Of a stretch of DNA of 5,742 bases, positions 1 through 4,485 are shown in pieces. Under the pieces are notes generated by a model that saw nothing but the letters and a program-made list of their open reading frames with translations, did no database searches and was not told the DNA's origin. Each line of letters opens with the position of its first letter. The first letter of the stretch is position 1. Source of the stretch: Oscillospiraceae bacterium (GTDB lineage: Bacteria; Bacillota; Clostridia; Oscillospirales; Acutalibacteraceae). The DNA is taken from NCBI GenBank assembly GCA_031273775.1, contig JAISRF010000115.1:1-5742 (forward strand). The letters are read 5' to 3'. The position numbers and the translations under genes are program-made.

Positions 1-2
1 AA

Positions 3-1949
3 TCTTTTGCCTATTACGGCGGCGGTTCTTTCGGCGGCAACTGTGAAATCCCTTACGGCATGCTTCTGAACCGGCTTCTGGGCGTGGGATATTATTATTC
101 GCCGGCGGGTCAGGAATTCTTGGATCTTTATTGGGTGGAGAATAAGATATTTGGCCGGCACATGTCCACCTTCAGCGACATAACGGAGGCGGAGACCCTG
201 ATCGTCTGGGGCTGGAACGGCATGGTCAGCCACCAGATGCCCCGTGCTCCCCTCGTGCTGAAAGAAATTGCCAAATCCCCGGGCCGGAAGCTCATTGTCA
301 TCGATCCCCGCCGCTCCGAAACTGCGGAAATTGCGGATATTCATCTTTCGGTCAGGCCGGGGGCAGATTCCCTCCTGATCAAGGCCATGATTTCCATTTT
401 AATTGATAATAATTGGGAAAACAAGGCTTTCATAGCTGAGCATTTGACCGGCTGGGATCAGGTGCGGCCGTGGTTTGAGAATTTTGATGCCCGCGCCGCT
501 ATCGCCGAATGTGGCCTAGACTATGAAACCGTGCGTGAAGTCACTAGGCTGGTTGCTGTCACCAAGTCTTGTCTCCGGCATGATCTGGGCATTTTTATGA
601 ACCGCAACGGGCGGATCAATATTTACATGCAGTATCTCCTGCTCATGCTTTGCGGGCGCTTTTTTACTCCGGGCGGGCAAAACGTCAGCGCGTCCATGAA
701 TCTTTCCGCGCCGCGCCGGACGGGCAAGCCGGGACGCCCGCCCCTGCGTACTGTGGTGAACAATATGTTCGCTATTCAGAGCATTTTTTCCCCGGCCTTT
801 TTTCCGGAGGAAGTACTGAACGATCATCCGGAGAGACTTCGGGCGGTATTCGTAAGCGGCTGCAATCCGGCCCGCTCCTACCCTGACGCCTTGGCTCAGG
901 AACGGGCGCTTCGCGAGATGGAATTATCCGTGTCCGTCAATATATTTTATGACGAAACCGCGCGCTGCTGCAAATATGTCCTGCCCGTCAAGGCATATTT
1001 AGAGTCTTGGGACGCCACTTTCTTCAGCTTCGATTATCCGAATTTTTATTTCCAGCTGCGCGGTCCGGTGTTGGAGCCGGCTGCTCCTGATCTTCCGGAG
1101 ACGAGCGAAATTTATTTCCGCTTGGCGGAGGTCATGGGCTTTGTGCCGGAATACCCGGCTTGGCTGCACGAAGCGGCGGCCACCGGGAATTTCGATGTTT
1201 TTAACGCGGCTCTGAAAAAATATGTGGCGGAAAACCCGGAGCAGGCGCTCAAAACTCCTTTCGCCATCCTCGGCACCTTAGGCAAAGCTATCGGGTTTAA
1301 CAAATCAACCTTTTTCCTCAATCTCAGCAAAGCCAGCCCGGAATTTTACGCCGGCTGCCGCGAGATGGGACTGAAGTTTGATGAAAACAATAAACTGGAT
1401 GTTTTATTCCGGTTTATCCTCGCTAATGAATCCGGAGCGTGGCTTTCCAAACTGCCTGAAGATCAGTTCCGCTATTTGGCGGCAGAGGATAAAAAACTGG
1501 CCGTTCACGTCGAAGAACTGGAAGAAGCCATCCGCAATATTACGCCAGAGCGGGAACGACGCGAACTGCTTCCACCCGAAGGTTATCCCTTCATCCTTTG
1601 TTCCGGTTATCACAACGAGACGGTGGCCAACACCCTGCAGCGCAATCCGGCTTGGAATGAGGGGCGCAAATGCGGCAACCTGTATATCAGCGCCGAGGAC
1701 GCGGCGCAACTGGGCGTAAGCGATGGGGAGACGCTGCTGCTCACGACGGAGGCCACGGCGCGCCGGGTGCCGGTAGAAATAACGCCACGGGCTCGTCCTG
1801 GCACAGTCTATCTTCAGCATGGGTTTGGCCTGATTTATGACGGCGTTGCCTATGGCGTCAGCGCCAATGAATTCACCAAAACCACTCGGCGCAACGATTT
1901 CGGTACGCCTTTGCATAAACGGGTGCCGTGCCGCCTGGCGAAAATCTGA
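3..1949 (+). CDS. Molybdopterin (bis-MGD) oxidoreductase, DMSO reductase family, 5'-truncated by window edge
   Basis: The frame is open from base 3 and ends at TGA 1947-1949, giving 648 visible residues; the ATG at 60 is internal, because family-like sequence (YYGGGSFGGN) precedes it. About 100 N-terminal residues, expected to carry a [4Fe-4S] domain and perhaps the Mo ligand, are outside the window. Visible signatures, numbered from base 3, are a nucleotide/pterin-binding stretch VIDPRRSETAEIAD (~99-112) followed by VRPGADSLL, a second pterin-binding domain with SGCNPARSYPD (~285-295), and a C-terminal molydopterin dinucleotide-binding domain (~525-648) with LYISAEDAAQLGVSDGE and a closing FGTPLHKRVPCRL. 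The family transfers oxygen atoms, electrons or hydroxyl groups at a Mo or W centre, usually with an Fe-S partner subunit. No partner subunit lies downstream, and none can be judged upstream. The substrate cannot be assigned. The fold is secure; any specific enzyme name would be a guess. Confidence 0.93.
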   Translation, partial: SFAYYGGGSFGGNCEIPYGMLLNRLLGVGYYYSPAGQEFLDLYWVENKIFGRHMSTFSDITEAETLIVWGWNGMVSHQMPRAPLVLKEIAKSPGRKLIVIDPRRSETAEIADIHLSVRPGADSLLIKAMISILIDNNWENKAFIAEHLTGWDQVRPWFENFDARAAIAECGLDYETVREVTRLVAVTKSCLRHDLGIFMNRNGRINIYMQYLLLMLCGRFFTPGGQNVSASMNLSAPRRTGKPGRPPLRTVVNNMFAIQSIFSPAFFPEEVLNDHPERLRAVFVSGCNPARSYPDALAQERALREMELSVSVNIFYDETARCCKYVLPVKAYLESWDATFFSFDYPNFYFQLRGPVLEPAAPDLPETSEIYFRLAEVMGFVPEYPAWLHEAAATGNFDVFNAALKKYVAENPEQALKTPFAILGTLGKAIGFNKSTFFLNLSKASPEFYAGCREMGLKFDENNKLDVLFRFILANESGAWLSKLPEDQFRYLAAEDKKLAVHVEELEEAIRNITPERERRELLPPEGYPFILCSGYHNETVANTLQRNPAWNEGRKCGNLYISAEDAAQLGVSDGETLLLTTEATARRVPVEITPRARPGTVYLQHGFGLIYDGVAYGVSANEFTKTTRRNDFGTPLHKRVPCRLAKI

Positions 1950-1960
1950 TGGTTTACGAG

Positions 1961-1984
1961 CAACCGATGGTCATCCATCGGTTG
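1961..1984. terminator. Hairpin after oxidoreductase stop, possible terminator
   Basis: Perfect 10-bp arms CAACCGATGG and CCATCGGTTG enclose the 4-base loop TCAT, beginning 12 bases after the oxidoreductase stop. No T-run follows on either strand, so it is not a canonical intrinsic terminator; it could stabilise the mRNA 3' end or end transcription weakly. The stop codon of the minus-strand antitoxin remnant lies in the loop, so the palindrome also covers that gene's end. Confidence 0.45.
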
Positions 1985-2281
1985 CCAGCCAGTCGTTGAC
2001 TTCGGAGGTGCGTTTCCTTGTCAACGAAAAGATTTCTGTTTTCGTCGCATTCAAGTTGCACTTCGGGAATGTTCTTTTCCGTATCGTTGCGAGAAGTTGC
2101 TCGTCAAGAGTGAGGGCAGATTCGGGTCGGAAGGGTAAACGCCGCTCCTTGATTATTTGTCTGTAAAACATAGAAATAGCGGTAGTGTGTGGTCTATTCC
2201 CATGGACTCCAAAATCTGCGCAGCGGTCTCTTTTACGCCTTTGTCAATTTTGATATTCAAGTATGCTTTAGTTGTAGCCAT
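1971..2281 (-). pseudogene. RelB/DinJ-family antitoxin pseudogene, multiple frameshifts
   Basis: Starting from ATG 2281-2279 the minus strand reads MATTKAYLNIKIDKGVKETA, then AQILESMGIDH, a typical RelB/DinJ ribbon-helix-helix N-terminus. The frame breaks at a GTGTGTG tract (plus strand 2185-2191) where two extra bases shift it; the next frame resumes exactly with TTAISMFYRQIIKERRLPF. A second break near 2070-2077 moves the family-like match into another frame (IPEVQLECDENRNLFVDKE), and a third near 2003-2010 returns to SEVNDWLATDG and the stop at 1971-1973. Intact members are ~85-105 residues, bind a RelE/YafQ-type RNase toxin and repress their own operon. No toxin gene follows; the oxidoreductase end is 22 bases away. 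With three indels this is decayed. An open 66-codon stretch (2171-1971) could be translated from an internal ATG but lacks the DNA-binding half. Confidence 0.82.
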
Positions 2282-2290
2282 TCTAATCAT

Positions 2291-2332
2291 TCACCTCGAC
2301 AGCATTATACAACAACGTTACGCCATAGGCAA
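2291..2332 (-). promoter_or_regulatory. Promoter and RBS of the antitoxin remnant
   Basis: On the minus strand, TTGCCT (2332-2327) and a perfect TATAAT (2309-2304) are separated by 17 bases, the optimal sigma-70/sigma-A spacing. GAGGTGA (2297-2291) follows, 9 bases before the ATG at 2281. The expression signals therefore look intact although the coding region is broken. RelB-type antitoxins normally autoregulate here; I could not identify a convincing operator palindrome beyond a short AACGTT at 2314-2319. Confidence 0.6.
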
Positions 2333-2390
2333 CACACTGCTCATATAACATTATTGGGAATCTGTATATGCATAAGAAGAATTAATCAGC

Positions 2391-2665
2391 GTCGATGAAG
2401 GACACCCTGTGCGTGATAAAGACAGCATGACATATTTTTCTTCATTCAATCAATAGAGCAAGCCGATTATTTCGATAGACAGCTTTATGCGGAAGCGTTG
2501 CGTCGAGGTATGGGGGCGCGGCGAAAGAATTGCCGCAATCGGCAACAGCACCAAATGGAGTTGGCATTTGGTCGACCTGCATTTTCCGGGCGCCGTGCAA
2601 ATTGTGGATCTTTTTCGCGCAAAAGAACACGTTTTGTGTTTGATCACCTACTATTTTGCTATTTT
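2391..2665 (+). pseudogene. ISKra4-like transposase fragment, frameshifted
   Basis: Three pieces in two frames assemble into one transposase-like segment: DEGHPVRDKDSMTYFSS (from 2394), QSIEQADYFDRQLYAEALRR (from 2447, frame shifted), then RGERIAAIGNSTKWSWHLVD and LHFPGAVQIVDLFRAKEHV (to ~2640, back in the first frame). The order and the core pattern GDGAxWIWN...HFPGAxxIVDxYHAxEH are those I recall for ISKra4-family DDE transposases. The Asp of the GDG motif is Asn here (GNSTKW, 2541-2558), and both the N-terminal and C-terminal portions of the usual ~400-500 residue protein are missing. No terminal inverted repeats or target duplication could be recognised around it. It is an inactive internal relic. 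Family naming is from memory of motifs and is moderately secure; that it is a transposase remnant is more secure. Both ends are approximate. Confidence 0.68.
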
Positions 2666-2696
2666 TATCTACTCGACGCCAACGCGCGTAAAAATG

Positions 2697-2725
2697 TGGA
2701 CAGCCAGCCATCAATATGTTATCAT
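2697..2725 (+). promoter_or_regulatory. Candidate promoter upstream of the valS fragment
   Basis: TGGACA (2697-2702) and TATCAT (2720-2725) are spaced by exactly 17 bases, each one mismatch from consensus, and lie about 30 bases before the AGGAGG at 2755-2760. This fits the position of an ancestral valS promoter. It rests on consensus matching only. No T-box leader, which often precedes valS in Firmicutes, was found between this element and the start codon. Confidence 0.35.
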
Positions 2726-2768
2726 TAACGTGGAATCCAGACCAGAACAACAACAGGAGGTGTACACT

Positions 2769-2988
2769 ATGCCCAAAACACCGCAGGAATCAATCTAAGA
2801 AGACTACATGACCTTCGGCAGGCAGAAAGCAAATGGTATCGTTTTTGGGAGCAGGCTATTTTTCATCGCCGGAGGAAGGTAGGGACAATTTCGGCATTGT
2901 GATGCCGCCACCCAATGTGACTGGCGTGCGTCATTTATTAGGTTACGCACGCCGGGACAATACAACGAGCAAAAGCATTTGTGAATGA
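2769..2988 (+). pseudogene. valS: Valyl-tRNA synthetase 5' fragment, decayed
   Basis: An AGGAGG (2755-2760) sits 8 bases before ATG 2769. The reading MPKTPQESI meets a TAA at 2796-2798. Homology then continues in other frames: DLRQAESKWYRFWEQA from 2810, and after one lost base GYFSSPEEGRDNFGIVMPPP from 2854, followed by NVTGVRHLLGYARRDNTT. This matches the class I synthetase N-terminus of ValS (KWYxFWE...GYF, then F.IVIPPPNVTGVLHMGHALDNT). The HIGH-type signature expected after PPPNVTG is altered (HLLGYA). Only ~65 of roughly 880 residues remain; similarity stops near 2960, and the frame ends at TGA 2986-2988, directly abutting the permease stop. A functional valS must exist elsewhere if this reading is right. 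Alternative: IleRS or LeuRS share part of the signature, but PPPNVTG favours ValRS. Confidence 0.83.
2923..2953. repeat. Inverted repeat at the 3' side of the permease gene
   Basis: Perfect 9-bp GC-rich arms GGCGTGCGT (2923-2931) and ACGCACGCC (2945-2953) flank a 13-base loop. It lies 36 bases beyond the permease stop in the direction of its transcription, inside the valS fragment. No T-run follows on either strand. It could serve as a weak terminator or mRNA 3' barrier for the permease, or be incidental. Confidence 0.4.
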
Positions 2989-4401
2989 TTACCAGAACAT
3001 GTCGATGGAGATCCAATAAGGAACAGCCACAACCATCGCCAGCATAGCAACCACAAAATATACGGTACCGTATTTTGCTAAATGATCGGGCGTCCATCCT
3101 TCATCTCCCAAATTCGCCTCTCCCACTAGAGCGAACATGTTTGTGTAACTGAGGAAAAATGCGTTCTGCCCTATGCAGAGCAACGGCACCCACACCAGTG
3201 GATTGATACCATATTGAGAAAACACTTCCGGAGATATGGCACTGACGATGGCAATCGTGGGAATAAACACTGCAATATCCACAAAACGCCAAACAAACAT
3301 CACGAAAAGCACCACATAAACGAACACCCAGGGATTGCTGCTGATCGGTGCAATAGCACCGATTAAAATGCCGGACATCCATGACGATACGCCGGTCACC
3401 GCAAAAACTGACCCAAAACCCATCGCCGTGCCGATAAAAAGAACCAAGTCCCAACTGATACCAGAACTAAGTTCCTTTGTCTCAATAACTCCCGTCAACG
3501 TGAGTATGAACAAGCCGGTTAAGCATACCGCCGCATCGGGAATATGATGCAATGAGTTGGTGGTAAAGCAGAGAAACGAAGCAATCAGAACAATTCCGGT
3601 TATTATTTCTTTTCCGCTGGTCCGCCCCAATTTCCTATATTCTTCCACAAAAACTTCTTTGGTAACAGTCAGTTTTTCCGCAGGTTTTAGAACAAAATAT
3701 CCAAATATTACCGTAAGCAAAGAAATCAGCACAGTCGGGAGCAAGGAAACTTTGGCCCACGAAGAAAAATCAATTGCCCCCAATTCAGGGATTGAGGCAT
3801 AAAAGCCGGAAATAACGGGGCCGCTCAAAGAACCGGTCAACCACCCGACTCCGGGAATCATAGCCATAGCCCAAGCTGTAATCAACACCAGAGATCGCGC
3901 TTTAGAACCTTTGGGCAACTGACAAATTTGTGCGCATTGTAGCGCAATCGGGGTAACAATAACAACCCTTACCGTGATAGAAGGTGTTAATATAGATAAT
4001 CCTACACCAATCACGAACCACATCATCAGCAAACCAGGATACGAAACTTTGATGCTCTTCATGCCGAAATAAGCGATACGCCTTCCCAGGCCGGTCTTAG
4101 CCAAGACAAAGCCAAAAAACAAGGCCGGAATAAGAGTCCAGACCGCCGTACCCGAAAAACCTGAAAAGACATTGGCAGCGGGAACGCCAAGGACGAGTAA
4201 TGATGCCATAAATAAGCCTCCGCTGACGGAAAAAGGCAGATTAAACGGTTTAAATATCCAGAGGGCAATGGTTATGATCAGCATCATTAACGTCAGATTC
4301 CCTTTGGCGTCCAACACCGGCTGAAATATTTGCATCACGCCGATGACAACCCCTAAAATCAAAAAAATTGAAAACCCCGTATACTTGACAGTTTTATTCA
4401 T
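2989..4401 (-). CDS. SLC13/DASS-family anion (di-/tricarboxylate-type) permease
   Basis: A 470-residue, very hydrophobic inner-membrane protein, close to the usual 450-500 of CitT/DASS-type carriers, with many transmembrane segments and conserved family-like parts: GFSGTAVWTLIPALFFGFVL (~81-100), the first substrate/cation loop TPSITVRVVIVTPIAL (~139-154) and the second near the C-terminus GQNAFFLSYTNMFALVGEAN. In the family the first loop is Ser-Asn-Thr; here it is Ser-Ile-Thr (141-143), and the second is SYTN (418-421). Members move succinate, malate, citrate, tartrate, 2-oxoglutarate or sulfate, by Na+ symport or exchange; the exact substrate cannot be read. ATG 4401-4399 is chosen because GGGAG lies 6 bases upstream; a TTG at 4440 extends the frame by 13 codons but lacks an RBS. 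The gene is monocistronic in the window and divergent from a sigma-54 activator that probably controls it. It ends against the decayed valS fragment. Confidence 0.9.
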   Translation of the reverse strand: MNKTVKYTGFSIFLILGVVIGVMQIFQPVLDAKGNLTLMMLIITIALWIFKPFNLPFSVSGGLFMASLLVLGVPAANVFSGFSGTAVWTLIPALFFGFVLAKTGLGRRIAYFGMKSIKVSYPGLLMMWFVIGVGLSILTPSITVRVVIVTPIALQCAQICQLPKGSKARSLVLITAWAMAMIPGVGWLTGSLSGPVISGFYASIPELGAIDFSSWAKVSLLPTVLISLLTVIFGYFVLKPAEKLTVTKEVFVEEYRKLGRTSGKEIITGIVLIASFLCFTTNSLHHIPDAAVCLTGLFILTLTGVIETKELSSGISWDLVLFIGTAMGFGSVFAVTGVSSWMSGILIGAIAPISSNPWVFVYVVLFVMFVWRFVDIAVFIPTIAIVSAISPEVFSQYGINPLVWVPLLCIGQNAFFLSYTNMFALVGEANLGDEGWTPDHLAKYGTVYFVVAMLAMVVAVPYWISIDMFW

Positions 4402-4407
4402 TGCACA

Positions 4408-4413
4408 CTCCCA
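4408..4413 (-). promoter_or_regulatory. RBS that decides the permease start
   Basis: The minus strand reads TGGGAG followed by TGTGCA and ATG (4401-4399), a good Shine-Dalgarno at 6-base spacing. No comparable purine-rich site precedes the upstream in-frame TTG at 4440, and the 13 residues added by that start (MINKKNIVLWECA) are not family-like, so the shorter 470-residue form is preferred. Confidence 0.7.
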
Positions 4414-4435
4414 CAATACAATGTTTTTCTTATTT

Positions 4436-4451
4436 ATCAATTATTAACCCA
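4436..4451 (-). promoter_or_regulatory. Weak candidate sigma-54 (-24/-12) promoter for the permease
   Basis: The minus strand reads TGGGTTAATAATTGAT. Against the sigma-54 consensus TGGCAC-N5-TTGC[A/T], the TGG and TTG blocks are present at the exact spacing, but the conserved C of the -12 GC is an A, and CAC at -24 is GTT. It would put transcription start about 20-25 bases before the permease ATG. It deserves mention mainly because the divergent gene encodes a sigma-54 activator; a sigma-70 promoter in this AT-rich gap is equally possible. Confidence 0.27.
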
Positions 4452-4470
4452 TAAAAACAGGAAGAAGGAA

Positions 4471-4476
4471 AGGAGG
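4471..4476 (+). promoter_or_regulatory. RBS of the sigma-54 activator
   Basis: A full AGGAGG lies 9 bases before ATG 4486, fixing the start of the activator. I found no convincing -35/-10 pair at good spacing for this gene; a TTGACA at 4385-4390 has no matching -10 17 bases on. Confidence 0.75.
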
Positions 4477-4485
4477 CTATAAAAC

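Noticed and set aside
1404..1916. 170-codon open frame on the minus strand
   Set aside because: Antisense shadow of the oxidoreductase; no family-like sequence, and the plus strand has continuous motif-bearing coding sequence.
2530..2545. Hairpin TTGCCG-CAAT-CGGCAA
   Set aside because: Short 6-bp stem within the transposase relic, no T-run and no gene end nearby; likely chance.
2442..2753. 103-codon open frame on the minus strand and a shorter overlapping one
   Set aside because: The plus strand there carries recognisable transposase motifs; the minus translations show no domain and no RBS was evident.
2400..2768. T-box leader for valS
   Set aside because: No AGGGTGGNACCGCG-like box or terminator hairpin was found; the space is filled by transposase-derived sequence.
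2487..2798. 103-codon plus-strand frame as an intact small gene
   Set aside because: It is the middle piece of the transposase relic running by chance in frame through the valS RBS and first codons to the TAA at 2796-2798.
2892..2907. Hairpin CGGCAT-TGTG-ATGCCG
   Set aside because: It coincides with codons for the conserved ValRS GIVMP segment, so coding history explains it.
3101..3454. 117-codon minus-strand frame inside the permease
   Set aside because: Out-of-frame shadow of the permease with no independent support.
4390..4406. Sigma-54 promoter on the plus strand for the activator ending in TTGCA
   Set aside because: TTGCA is present at 4401-4405, but the -24 TGG block is absent at the required spacing.
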